Shown: piece after piece, positions 8,227 to 16,279 of the stretch
How positions within the stretch are numbered: position 1 is the stretch's first letter
How the letters are laid out: each line of letters begins with the position of its first letter
Assembly: GCA_947491305.1 (NCBI GenBank)
Contig: CANLIL010000031.1
Coordinates: 1-35,259, forward strand
Length of the DNA: 35,259 nucleotides
Direction of reading: 5' to 3'
From: Flavobacteriales bacterium
Lineage (GTDB): Bacteria; Bacteroidota; Bacteroidia; Flavobacteriales_D; Crocinitomicaceae
Notes under the pieces: model-generated
What the model saw: the letters and a program-made list of their open reading frames with translations, nothing else
Databases searched by the model: none
Told to the model about the DNA's origin: nothing
Program-made: the position numbers and the translations under genes

Positions 8227-9195
8227 ATGAGAAAAATACTTTTATTTAGCCTTTTAAGTTTGCTCAGCTTGTTGAACCAATCGTGCGACAAAGTTGATAA
8301 TCCATATCCTCCAGCTGTAAATGTAGATTTAGATACGACAATTTATCCAGGTAATTGGAGCGATTATATCACGAACGAATGGCCAGACTTCTCTGCTTTA
8401 CCAAATGAGAATCCCAATCGGAACGTATTGATTGAAGATTTTACAGGTCACTATTGCACAAGTTGTCCTGCTGCAGCCACAGTTGCGCATTCATTGCATG
8501 AAGCAACTCCCAATCGCGTTTTTGTGGCAAGTATACATTCTGGTCCATCTGGAATGACAAGTTTTCAAGCTCTTTATATTTCAATAGGTTATAACATTGA
8601 TTTTACAAATCCAAATGGATTGGAATTGGGTAATTATTTTGGTACAACCTTAGCTGGATCCGGATTTTTTGGAAATCCAGCTGGTGCTGTAAATCGTATT
8701 AACGAATCCGGAGAATATTTTACTGGTTCTGGTGTTTGGGCATCAAAAACTGCTGCACAATTGTCAACATCCCCAAAAGTTGCAATCAAAGCAAAATTGA
8801 ATTATTATGAAACACCAAAGCATGGTTTCTTTTTACATACAGAAGTTGAAAAACTAGATAATACGCTTAGCAATGACTTAGCAATGGTTGTGTATGTCAT
8901 TGAAGACTCAATAATTGGACAACAAAGTGTTAACAGTGTTGATATACCAAATTATATTCACCGCGATATTTTTAGAGGAACATTAGACAATCAAGCTTGG
9001 GGACAAACCTTATCAAGCTCAATGCTAACGAATGGAAAATACTATTTAAATTACAGTTACATCCTTCCGAATCAATTGGCGCCACAAGGTCAAACATCTA
9101 CCCACAATGCTGAAAACATGCATGTCTTAATATATGTGTATGACAAAACAACGTTGGAAATTTATCAAGTGATTAAAAAGAAAATAATCCCTTAA
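8227..9195 (+). CDS. Omp28-like lipoprotein with CXXC thioredoxin-like centre
   Basis: A 322-residue lipoprotein. The signal ends in a lipobox-like LNQSC with the lipidated cysteine at 20. A thioredoxin-like domain starts near residue 67 with VLIEDFTGHYCTSCPAAA, giving a CXXC pair at 77 and 80, as in Omp28-related proteins of Bacteroidota. The C-terminal half is a beta-rich domain of the same family. It is the last gene of the operon, 9 bp after the DUF6029 gene, and is followed within 20 bp by a strong terminator. It probably sits in the outer membrane, facing the periplasm or the surface. A thiol-disulfide role is inferred from the CXXC; the partner is unknown. Confidence 0.83.
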   Translation: MRKILLFSLLSLLSLLNQSCDKVDNPYPPAVNVDLDTTIYPGNWSDYITNEWPDFSALPNENPNRNVLIEDFTGHYCTSCPAAATVAHSLHEATPNRVFVASIHSGPSGMTSFQALYISIGYNIDFTNPNGLELGNYFGTTLAGSGFFGNPAGAVNRINESGEYFTGSGVWASKTAAQLSTSPKVAIKAKLNYYETPKHGFFLHTEVEKLDNTLSNDLAMVVYVIEDSIIGQQSVNSVDIPNYIHRDIFRGTLDNQAWGQTLSSSMLTNGKYYLNYSYILPNQLAPQGQTSTHNAENMHVLIYVYDKTTLEIYQVIKKKIIP

Positions 9196-9211
9196 AGGAT
9201 TGAATAAAAAC

Positions 9212-9243
9212 AAAAAAGCCCCAAAAATTTGGGGCTTTTTTTA
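9212..9243. terminator. bidirectional terminator between Omp28 operon and biotin carrier gene
   Basis: A GCCCCAAA / TTTGGGGC stem with a 2-nt loop is flanked by an A run on the left and a T run on the right, so it can end transcription from both sides. The convergent gene stops at 9262. Confidence 0.88.
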
Positions 9244-9261
9244 TGAATTTTACTTTACTAA

Positions 9262-9729
9262 TTATTCAAACTCGATTAATACATCTCCTTTGTCTACCAC
9301 TTGATTGGCTGTAATTAAAATCGCTTTTACAGTTCCAATTCCATCTGCTTTCAACACATTTTCCATTTTCATTGCTTCCAAGGATAAAATTTCATCACCA
9401 ACGGCTAATTCTTGTCCAACTTCAACAGAAATTTGAACAATTCTTCCTGGCATTGGCGCATGCAATTCTTTCAATTTTTTAATTTTTGGAACATCTAATC
9501 CCATTGCAGCAATTAAATCATCCAACGGACCTTTCTTTTTGATCGTGAAAATACGCTGATTAATTTTAATGGTTAAGGCATTCGCTTCTGAATTATCATC
9601 CAATAATTCTCCAAAATATTTTTCTCCTTTGTGTGTGATTGTAAAATACGTATGATCGTCCCATTTTACAACTGCACCATCTGTTCCTACTGTATCGGAA
9701 CCATCAAAATTCCATGTACGATTTGTCAT
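9262..9729 (-). CDS. biotin carboxyl carrier protein of an acyl-CoA carboxylase
   Basis: A 155-residue biotin-carrier subunit. The C-terminal biotinyl domain (about 88-155) starts LHAPMPGRIVQI and carries EAMKMEN with the biotinylated lysine at 121. The N-terminal part resembles the extension found in stand-alone carriers of acetyl- or propionyl-CoA carboxylases. I chose the ATG at 9729; the frame is open to 9798, but the extra 23 residues are hydrophobic and unlike the family. No carboxylase or transcarboxylase gene lies nearby, so its partner enzymes must be elsewhere. It stands alone between a terminator and the divergent aminopeptidase. Substrate (acetyl-, propionyl- or methylcrotonyl-CoA) cannot be read from this subunit. 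Confidence 0.85.
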   Translation of the reverse strand: MTNRTWNFDGSDTVGTDGAVVKWDDHTYFTITHKGEKYFGELLDDNSEANALTIKINQRIFTIKKKGPLDDLIAAMGLDVPKIKKLKELHAPMPGRIVQISVEVGQELAVGDEILSLEAMKMENVLKADGIGTVKAILITANQVVDKGDVLIEFE

Positions 9730-9839
9730 TTCACTATTATTTCTTACAAAAATAACAGAAACTATAGCTCTAACTTCGATTTTTAGAAAAGAAATCAAAA
9801 AATAATCGACATTTTTGTTAAAAATTAAAGCAAATTACA

Positions 9840-12449
9840 ATGAGAATCAAAGCCATTCTTTTCATTTTTACAAGCATTTCTGTGCTATCGTGTCAAAATT
9901 CAAAACCGACAATCAACTTACCAATAGTAGAAAAAACTGCTCCGAGAAAAGTAGACGAAACAATCACTATTAAAACAGAAGAAAAAAATAGTAGAAAAGT
10001 ATACAATGCGAGTGAAACTGTTTTAACGGATATCATTCACACCAAACTAGAAGTGAACTTTAATTGGGATAAAGCACAAATGAATGGTATTGCTACAATC
10101 ACAGCTAAACCTTATTTTTATGCAACAGATAGCTTGATCTTAGATGCAAAAGGAATGGATATTCAATCTGTAGAATTAGACAAAAAAACGCTTATCTATT
10201 CCTATGATAGTTCCTATTTGAAAATCAAATTGGGCAGAAATTATACGAAGGATGAAAAATATACGGTAGTCATTCATTACACATCAAAACCAAATGACCG
10301 TTTATTAGGTGGAAGTTCAGCTATTACTTCTGATAAAGGCTTATACTTTATCAATCCAACAGGAAGTGATCCAAGTAAAATGCCTCAAATTTGGACACAA
10401 GGAGAAACAGAAGCCAGTTCAGTTTGGTTTCCAACGATTGATTCCCCTAATACCAAAACAACGCAAGAAACATACATTACCGTTGCTGATAAATATGTAA
10501 CACTTTCAAATGGTAAATTAGTTTCTAGTTCAAAAAATAACAATGGTACACGCACCGATTATTGGAAACAAGATTTACCCCACTCTCCCTATTTATTTAT
10601 GTTAGCTGTTGGTGAGTTCAAAATTGTAAAAGATACGTACACGCGAAAAGATGGTAGTAAAATGGATGTCAATTATTACGTTGAACCAGCTTATGAGAAA
10701 AACGCAAAAGCAATTTTTGGAGAAACACCTGCAATGATTGGATATTTCTCAAAACTATTGGGCGTTGAATATCCGTGGGATAAATACCATCAGATTGTGG
10801 TAAGAGAATATGTTTCAGGTGCGATGGAAAATACAGGCGCAGTAATTTTTGGTGATTATGTCTACAAAAATGAACGCGAATTATTGGATGAAAACGATCA
10901 ATCGACGATTGCACATGAATTATTCCACCATTGGTTTGGAGATTTAGTAACCTGCGAATCGTGGTCGAATTTACCCTTGAATGAATCGTTTGCTAATTAT
11001 TCTCAATATTTGTGGGATGAATACCGGTTTGGAAAAGACGAAGCCGATTATCAAGCTTCTATCGAAGCAGACGGTTATTATCAATCCGCACAATCATCTG
11101 GTTACCACAATTTAATTTGGTTTGATTTCGAGAACAGAGAACAAATGTTTGATGGACATTCGTACAACAAAGGCGGACGGATTTTACACATGCTTCGATC
11201 TTATGTTGGAGATGAAGCATTTTTCAAGGCGTTGAATCTATATTTAACTGCTAACAAATTTAAAGCAGCTGAATTCAATCAACTTCGTTTAGCATTTGAA
11301 GAAGTTTGTGGTGAAGACTTGAATTGGTTCTTTAACCAATGGTTTTTGGCAGCAGGACATCCTGTTTTAGATGTTAAACAAACGCAAACGAATAGTTCCG
11401 TAACACTTTCCATTCAACAAAATCAAAATTTAGAGCTTTCGCCCTTATTTAAATTACCAGTTGAGGTTGCCATTTATGACGATCTAGGTGAACACATTCA
11501 TAAAATTAGCATCGATAGCTTGAAACAAACTTTTTCATTTCCATTTTCTGGCACACTAAAAAATTGTGAATTTGACTACCAACATCAATTACTAGCAAAA
11601 ATTAGAGAAGAAAAAGCGATTCAACAGTATCACTATCAATATTACCATTCAAAACGCTACAATGCTCGTAAAAATGCCTTGATTTATGGTACAAAAGACA
11701 AAAGCGCGGTCGCACAACAACTTATTTTAGACGCATTAAATGATCCATTTTGGCACATACGCAGTATAGCAATCGATAAAGCAGGAAAGTTGACCAATGA
11801 AAATGCGGAAAAAGCACTAGTGAAAATAAAAGAATTAGCCTTGAATGACCCAAATTCATCTGTGCGATCAAGTGCGTTAACTTATATAGCTAATAATAGT
11901 AATGATAGTGAAGCACTTTTTATTCAATCATTAGAAAAGGATCAATCCTACAAAGTTTTAGGAACAAGCATGCGCGCTTTGGCAGAAATCAACCCTCAAT
12001 TGGCAGTAGGTAAAGTAAAACAATGGGAAAATGAAACAAGTTCAAAAACACTTGTTATCGTTGCTCAAGTTTATGCACAAAACGGCGATAAAAATTGCTA
12101 TTCATTTTTCAATAAAGTATTAAAGAGTAATTTCTTACAAGGCTACGATCAATTAATTGTGCTTAATTCTATGACGTACTATTTAACAAGACAAACATTG
12201 GTAGAATTAGAATCAGCATTTGAAATGTATACCTATTTACAAGTCAATGGAACAGCGATTACCAAACAATTCATCGGTCAAAATTGCACCTATATTAGCT
12301 CATTTATTGATGATAAAATTGGAAAATTAACAGATCAAGTTGCAGCATTTGAACAAAATAAAGATGCACTTTACGCGGATCAAACACGTCAAGAAATAAA
12401 AAAATACACTGCTTTAAAAGAAAAATATAATGGTTTGACAAAAAAATAA
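9840..12449 (+). CDS. M1 family zinc aminopeptidase, lipoprotein
   Basis: An 869-residue M1 (gluzincin) aminopeptidase that would trim peptides from the N-terminus. The signal ends VLSC with the lipidated cysteine at 18. Catalytic features are complete: exopeptidase motif GAMEN at 327-331, zinc-binding HELFH at 359-363 and the third ligand E382 in NESFANY. The C-terminal third is helical with HEAT-like units (for example LNDPNSSVRSSALTYIAN), as usual for M1 enzymes. Start ATG 9840 is divergent from the biotin carrier gene with a gap of 110 bp; CATTTTTG at 9810-9817 is a one-mismatch -7 box. A terminator follows at 12474. Peptide use as a nutrient is inferred from its envelope location. Confidence 0.93.
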   Translation: MRIKAILFIFTSISVLSCQNSKPTINLPIVEKTAPRKVDETITIKTEEKNSRKVYNASETVLTDIIHTKLEVNFNWDKAQMNGIATITAKPYFYATDSLILDAKGMDIQSVELDKKTLIYSYDSSYLKIKLGRNYTKDEKYTVVIHYTSKPNDRLLGGSSAITSDKGLYFINPTGSDPSKMPQIWTQGETEASSVWFPTIDSPNTKTTQETYITVADKYVTLSNGKLVSSSKNNNGTRTDYWKQDLPHSPYLFMLAVGEFKIVKDTYTRKDGSKMDVNYYVEPAYEKNAKAIFGETPAMIGYFSKLLGVEYPWDKYHQIVVREYVSGAMENTGAVIFGDYVYKNERELLDENDQSTIAHELFHHWFGDLVTCESWSNLPLNESFANYSQYLWDEYRFGKDEADYQASIEADGYYQSAQSSGYHNLIWFDFENREQMFDGHSYNKGGRILHMLRSYVGDEAFFKALNLYLTANKFKAAEFNQLRLAFEEVCGEDLNWFFNQWFLAAGHPVLDVKQTQTNSSVTLSIQQNQNLELSPLFKLPVEVAIYDDLGEHIHKISIDSLKQTFSFPFSGTLKNCEFDYQHQLLAKIREEKAIQQYHYQYYHSKRYNARKNALIYGTKDKSAVAQQLILDALNDPFWHIRSIAIDKAGKLTNENAEKALVKIKELALNDPNSSVRSSALTYIANNSNDSEALFIQSLEKDQSYKVLGTSMRALAEINPQLAVGKVKQWENETSSKTLVIVAQVYAQNGDKNCYSFFNKVLKSNFLQGYDQLIVLNSMTYYLTRQTLVELESAFEMYTYLQVNGTAITKQFIGQNCTYISSFIDDKIGKLTDQVAAFEQNKDALYADQTRQEIKKYTALKEKYNGLTKK

Positions 12450-12473
12450 TCATTTACTAAAACCCTTTGTTTT

Positions 12474-12509
12474 AATAGCCTTTAGAAGTTTTTTTAAAGG
12501 CTATTTTTA
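12474..12509 (+). terminator. terminator after the M1 aminopeptidase
   Basis: Perfect 10-bp arms AATAGCCTTT and AAAGGCTATT enclose a 12-nt loop and are followed by TTTAATTTTT. Confidence 0.75.
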
Positions 12510-12540
12510 ATTTTTAGAAACATTTTTTTTTCTATTGTTG

Positions 12541-12570
12541 TTGTTTATATGAAATTTCAATTTATATTTG
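12541..12570 (+). promoter_or_regulatory. promoter of bcp
   Basis: TTG at 12541-12543, a 19-bp spacer and a perfect -7 box TATATTTG at 12563-12570. This predicts a leader of about 35 nt to the ATG at 12614. Confidence 0.65.
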
Positions 12571-12613
12571 ATTAATATTTCGTCAAAACAATGTTTAATT
12601 AATGGTCAAAATT

Positions 12614-13072
12614 ATGCAATTAAAAATAGGAGACAAAGCACCCGACTTTTCAGGGAAAGATCAGAATGGAAATACGATTCAACGTTCAGATTACAAAGGA
12701 AAAAAAATAGCCATCTATTTTTACCCGAAAGATAACACACCAGGTTGCACTGTTCAAGCTTGCAATCTGAGAGATAATGATGCTGCATTAACGAAAGCAG
12801 GTATTCAAATTATTGGTGTTAGTGCAGATTCAAGTGCATCACATACAAAATTCATTGATAAATTTTCGTTACCGTTTCCACTCATTGCAGATGAAGACAA
12901 GACGATTATCCAACAATTTGGGGTTTGGGGACCTAAAAAATTTATGGGAAAAGAATACGATGGAATTCATCGCACAACATTTGTAATGGATGAAAATCAT
13001 ACGATCGTTGGCATCATTGAAAAACCAAAAACAAAAGAACACGCTGAAGAAATTTTAGCGCTAATAAAATAA
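12614..13072 (+). CDS. bcp: thioredoxin-dependent peroxiredoxin
   Basis: A 152-residue atypical 2-Cys peroxiredoxin of the Bcp/PrxQ group, which reduces hydrogen and organic peroxides with electrons from thioredoxin. From this start the peroxidatic and resolving cysteines in NTPGCTVQACNLRDN fall at 45 and 50, the same numbers as in E. coli Bcp, which supports ATG 12614 over the in-frame ATG at 12602. Other family signs are GDKAPDF at the N-terminus and the FGVWGPKKFMGKEYDGIHRTTF segment near the end. It has its own promoter and is followed by recA on the same strand, 103 bp away. It is a cytoplasmic single-gene unit. Confidence 0.95.
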   Translation: MQLKIGDKAPDFSGKDQNGNTIQRSDYKGKKIAIYFYPKDNTPGCTVQACNLRDNDAALTKAGIQIIGVSADSSASHTKFIDKFSLPFPLIADEDKTIIQQFGVWGPKKFMGKEYDGIHRTTFVMDENHTIVGIIEKPKTKEHAEEILALIK

Positions 13073-13078
13073 TTTTTT

Positions 13079-13101
13079 AGATCGTAAATAGTTTACGATC
13101 T
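13079..13101. promoter_or_regulatory. perfect inverted repeat upstream of recA, possible operator
   Basis: Arms AGATCGTAAA and TTTACGATCT are perfect complements around a TAG centre. The element ends 7 bp before the recA -7 box and covers where a -33 element would be. Neither strand shows a T run after the hairpin, so it is a poor intrinsic terminator for bcp. A dimeric-regulator operator is the better guess, unproven. Confidence 0.5.
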
Positions 13102-13108
13102 ACCAGTA

Positions 13109-13116
13109 TAAATTTG
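13109..13116 (+). promoter_or_regulatory. recA: -7 element of recA
   Basis: TAAATTTG matches TAnnTTTG exactly and lies 59 bp before the recA ATG at 13176. The expected -33 TTG is absent; that region is occupied by the inverted repeat at 13079-13101. Confidence 0.55.
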
Positions 13117-13175
13117 TACCATCATTAAAAACAATGTGAACGTGTTACGAGCCTTCACACTTAAAACAAAACGAT

Positions 13176-14207
13176 ATGGCAGTTAAAGAAGTAAATGCAG
13201 AAAAATTAAAAGCGCTCCAATTAACAATGGAGAAATTAGACAAAGCATACGGAAAAGGTTCCGTTATGAAATTAGGAGATTCTCCCGTTGAAAAAGTGGA
13301 AGTAATTCCAACAGGTTCAATTACCTTAGATTTGGCATTGGGAATCAATGGATATCCTAAAGGTAGAGTAGTTGAAATCTACGGGCCAGAATCATCCGGT
13401 AAAACAACCTTGGCAATTCATGCGATTGCTGAAGTTCAAAAACAAGGTGGAATTGCAGCATTCATTGATGCAGAGCATGCATTTGATCAATTTTACGCGA
13501 AAAAATTAGGCGTAGATGTAGACAATCTATTGATTTCTCAGCCTGATAACGGAGAACAAGCTTTGGAAATAACGGATAATTTGATTCGATCTGGAGCAAT
13601 TGATTTAATCGTAATTGATTCTGTTGCCGCATTGACTCCAAAAGCTGAAATTGAAGGTGAAATGGGTGATTCACAAATGGGATTACAAGCGCGTTTAATG
13701 TCAAAAGCATTACGTAAATTAACAGGATCTATAAACAAAGCAGGATGTTGTTGTATTTTCATCAATCAATTACGTGATAAAATTGGTGTTATGTTTGGTA
13801 ACCCAGAAACGACAACTGGTGGAAATGCCTTGAAATTTTATTCTTCTATCCGAATTGATATCCGAAGAGCCGCACAAATCAAAGATGGCGAAGAAGTAAT
13901 GGGAAATCGCGTGAAAGTAAAAGTTGTAAAAAACAAAGTTGCACCACCATTTAGAAGAGCTGAATTTGACATCATGTATGGAGAAGGAATTTCTAAATTA
14001 GGCGAAATCATTGATTTAGGTGTTGACTTAAATATCATAAAAAAAAGTGGTTCTTGGTTCTCTTACGGAGAAACAAAATTAGGACAAGGTCGAGATGCTG
14101 TTAAAGCAATTTTGAAAGATAATCCAGAATTAATGGATGAATTAGAAGCAAAAATCAAAGATGCTCTTGGAACACCAGGGATTGAAGTCCCAATGTTGCA
14201 AGACTAA
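13176..14207 (+). CDS. recA: recombinase RecA
   Basis: A 343-residue RecA, the usual bacterial length, forming ATP-dependent filaments on single-stranded DNA for homologous recombination and the damage response. The Walker A motif GPESSGKT is at 70-77, the Walker B strand reads [10 protein letters not shown], and both DNA-binding loops are intact ([20 protein letters not shown] and [16 protein letters not shown]). A run of three cysteines ([10 protein letters not shown]) precedes loop L2. The start ATG has [20 protein letters not shown], typical for the family. It is transcribed alone: a terminator follows at 14224, and upstream lie its own -7 box and a perfect inverted repeat that may regulate it. 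Confidence 0.98.
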   Translation: MAVKEVNAEKLKALQLTMEKLDKAYGKGSVMKLGDSPVEKVEVIPTGSITLDLALGINGYPKGRVVEIYGPESSGKTTLAIHAIAEVQKQGGIAAFIDAEHAFDQFYAKKLGVDVDNLLISQPDNGEQALEITDNLIRSGAIDLIVIDSVAALTPKAEIEGEMGDSQMGLQARLMSKALRKLTGSINKAGCCCIFINQLRDKIGVMFGNPETTTGGNALKFYSSIRIDIRRAAQIKDGEEVMGNRVKVKVVKNKVAPPFRRAEFDIMYGEGISKLGEIIDLGVDLNIIKKSGSWFSYGETKLGQGRDAVKAILKDNPELMDELEAKIKDALGTPGIEVPMLQD

Positions 14208-14223
14208 CTGCATATCGTAACTT

Positions 14224-14249
14224 AAAGACATCCAATTGGGTGTCTTTTT
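14224..14249 (+). terminator. terminator of recA
   Basis: AAAGACATCC and GGGTGTCTTT pair over ten positions with one G:T wobble around an AATT loop, followed by TTTTGTTTT. Confidence 0.75.
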
Positions 14250-14265
14250 GTTTTATAACAAATTG

Positions 14266-14273
14266 TATCTTTG
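14266..14273 (+). promoter_or_regulatory. -7 element of the lipid kinase gene
   Basis: TATCTTTG is a perfect -7 box, 18 bp before the ATG at 14292. It overlaps the TTG at 14271, so that TTG cannot be the start codon of a transcript made here. Predicted leader is only about 10-15 nt. TTG at 14248-14250 gives a short 15-bp spacer. Confidence 0.55.
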
Positions 14274-14291
14274 GAAGTAGAACTTAAAGAT

Positions 14292-15185
14292 ATGGTAAAA
14301 GTTACTTTCATCGTAAATGGAAATCGAACGCTAAAAAAAAGGAACATCGAACTCATTCAAAAGGTGTTACAACATCCAGCGTTAGATGTTACACTTTTAA
14401 GAACCACCTACGCGAAAGAAGCTTTACAATTAGCCCAAGAAACGTGCAATCTAAAGACTGAAATTATCATTGCAGTTGGTGGTGATGGAACCATCAATGA
14501 GGTTGTTAATGGCATACAAGCATCTAATAAATCAGTGATTTTTGGATATCTGCCGAATGGTACTGGAAATGATTTTTCAAGAAATTTCAAACCAATACAA
14601 TCAGAAGCATTTATTCAAGCATTGGTTTCTAAAAAATATACTAAAATTGATACCATTAAAACAACATTCGACCAAGAAATAAAACAGTGTGTTAACATTG
14701 CAGATGTTGGACTTGGTGGAAAAGTAATAGAAATTTTAGAACGGCAACGTTCAATCATTGGAGGAAAAATAAGTTACAATTTAGCTATTGTTAGAGGGTT
14801 TTTAGCGTTCAAAAAACCTGAAATAGTTATAGAATCGGATGCTTATAAAAACAAAAAAAGAATGCTAATGGTAGCAATATGCAATGGAAAGTACTTTGCA
14901 CACGGATTAACTGTTAATCCATTTGCACAATTAAATGATGGCTTTTTACACATAACAACATTCGAAAAAGTAAGTTTATTAGATTACATCCGTGAATTGC
15001 CAAAGTTGAAAAAAGGGCTAAAAATTACACATCCTGAAGTCAACTATTTTAAAACAAAAAAAGTAACAATTGTTGGAGATAGATTGTACGGTGAACTTGA
15101 CGGAGAGGGATTTAAAGCAAATACAATTGAATTTGAAATTCAGGAAAAATCGTTGTCAATTTTAGATTTAGAAAACACTGAATAG
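14292..15185 (+). CDS. diacylglycerol kinase-family lipid kinase (YegS/DagK type)
   Basis: A 297-residue lipid kinase of the DAGK catalytic superfamily, likely phosphorylating diacylglycerol or a related lipid at the inner membrane face. Nucleotide-binding motifs are clear: GGDGTINEVVNG from residue 63 and PNGTGNDFSRN from residue 88. The C-terminal lobe ends VTIVGDRLYGELDGEGF, the usual final motif. I use ATG 14292; the open frame reaches a TTG at 14271, but that lies inside the -7 box. No partner genes are adjacent; recA is upstream behind a terminator and an OmpA-family lipoprotein gene follows 95 bp later. The exact lipid substrate is not visible. Confidence 0.9.
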   Translation: MVKVTFIVNGNRTLKKRNIELIQKVLQHPALDVTLLRTTYAKEALQLAQETCNLKTEIIIAVGGDGTINEVVNGIQASNKSVIFGYLPNGTGNDFSRNFKPIQSEAFIQALVSKKYTKIDTIKTTFDQEIKQCVNIADVGLGGKVIEILERQRSIIGGKISYNLAIVRGFLAFKKPEIVIESDAYKNKKRMLMVAICNGKYFAHGLTVNPFAQLNDGFLHITTFEKVSLLDYIRELPKLKKGLKITHPEVNYFKTKKVTIVGDRLYGELDGEGFKANTIEFEIQEKSLSILDLENTE

Positions 15186-15280
15186 GTTATTCAATACGTA
15201 TTGTTTATAAATCTTATTGTATCGCAACTTTTACGCTTAAAATTAAATCATCTTTGTAGTATAAATTATAAACAAGCTGT

Positions 15281-16243
15281 ATGAAATTAATCGTTTCCTT
15301 ATTGAGTTTAGCCCTTTTAGTAGCATGTGTTCCTGCTAAAAAATACAATGAATTAGTAGAAAAAGAAAAAAAATGCAGTGAAGATTTAGCGATGTACAAA
15401 AATAGTTCATTGGATTTTGAAGGAAAATCAAAAGAACTACAAGAACAATATACGCTTTTGACAAATGAAGTAAAAAAATTAAAAGCAGATACGAACCAGT
15501 TAGGAAACACATTCAGAGTGTTGCAAACGCAATACGATAAAATGGCACAACAAAACGAATCGTTGGAAAAAGCTTTTGACAAATTACGCTTAGCTGGTGC
15601 GAAAGAGACCGCAAATTTACAAGCTGAATTAGAATCTAAAAACATAGAATTACAACGTAAAGAAGATGTTTTGACCGTTTTAGAAAACGACTTAAAAACA
15701 AAACAACAATTATTAGCTGACAGAGAACAACGTGTCAATGAGCTAGAAGAAATGATTCAACGTAAAGATGAAGCGACTAAATTATTGCGTCAAAAAGTAG
15801 CGAATGCATTGAAAGGTTTCATCAATCAAGGATTAAGTGTTCAACAAAAAAATGGTAAAATTTATGTCAGTTTAGAAGCAAAATTATTATTTGCATCAGG
15901 TAGTACAACAGTTGAACCAAACGGAAAAAAAGCCTTAATTGATTTAGCGAAAGTATTAGAACGCGAAAAAGAAGTTGAAATCATTGTTGAAGGCCACACA
16001 GATACGGATAAATTAGTGAGCCCAACACATCCAAAATCAAACTGGGAATTATCTGTTTTAAGAGCGACATCTGTTGTCAATATCATGATAAGTGAATCAG
16101 AGTTAAATCCTGCACAATTGATGGCTGCTGGACGATCAGAATTTCATCCTTTGGATCCAGCAGATAAAGCGAAAAACCGAAGAATTGAAATTATAATTTC
16201 TCCTAATTTGAGTGAATTGTTTGAAATTATAACCAACAAATAA
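15281..16243 (+). CDS. OmpA-family lipoprotein with long coiled coil
   Basis: A 320-residue envelope protein. The signal ends LLVAC with the lipidated cysteine at 16. Residues about 20-175 are a charged heptad-rich coiled coil (Glu, Lys, Gln and Leu dominate). Residues about 195-305 form an OmpA C-terminal peptidoglycan-binding domain, with LFASGSTTVEPNGKKAL, the VEGHTDTD motif and the closing AKNRRIEIII. It should tether the outer membrane to peptidoglycan, with the coil bridging part of the periplasm. It stands alone. CATCTTTG at 15249-15256 is a one-mismatch -7 box, and a 12-bp palindrome (CAATACGTATTG, 15192-15203) lies further upstream. The 174-codon antisense frame over the coil is a shadow. 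Confidence 0.9.
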   Translation: MKLIVSLLSLALLVACVPAKKYNELVEKEKKCSEDLAMYKNSSLDFEGKSKELQEQYTLLTNEVKKLKADTNQLGNTFRVLQTQYDKMAQQNESLEKAFDKLRLAGAKETANLQAELESKNIELQRKEDVLTVLENDLKTKQQLLADREQRVNELEEMIQRKDEATKLLRQKVANALKGFINQGLSVQQKNGKIYVSLEAKLLFASGSTTVEPNGKKALIDLAKVLEREKEVEIIVEGHTDTDKLVSPTHPKSNWELSVLRATSVVNIMISESELNPAQLMAAGRSEFHPLDPADKAKNRRIEIIISPNLSELFEIITNK

Positions 16244-16267
16244 ACGGTTAATTACTCTGCTAATTCG

Positions 16268-16275
16268 TATTTTTG
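16268..16275 (+). promoter_or_regulatory. uvrC: -7 element immediately before uvrC
   Basis: TATTTTTG matches TAnnTTTG and ends only 4 bp before the ATG at 16280, so a transcript from it would be leaderless or nearly so. No TTG is found at -33. It could be chance in AT-rich DNA. Confidence 0.35.
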
Positions 16276-16279
16276 TTGA

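Noticed and set aside
9730-9798. 23-residue N-terminal extension of the biotin carrier protein
   Set aside because: The extension is hydrophobic and outside the family; the internal ATG at 9729 gives a normal start.
13079-13101. Inverted repeat as the intrinsic terminator of bcp
   Set aside because: No T run follows on the + strand (sequence is ACCAGTATAA), so it is listed as a possible operator instead; Rho-type ending cannot be excluded.
15214-15738. 174-codon minus-strand frame rich in Ser, Cys and Phe over the OmpA-family gene
   Set aside because: It is the antisense shadow of the Lys/Glu/Gln-rich coiled coil, and its composition is what such antisense reading gives. No family signature and no promoter.
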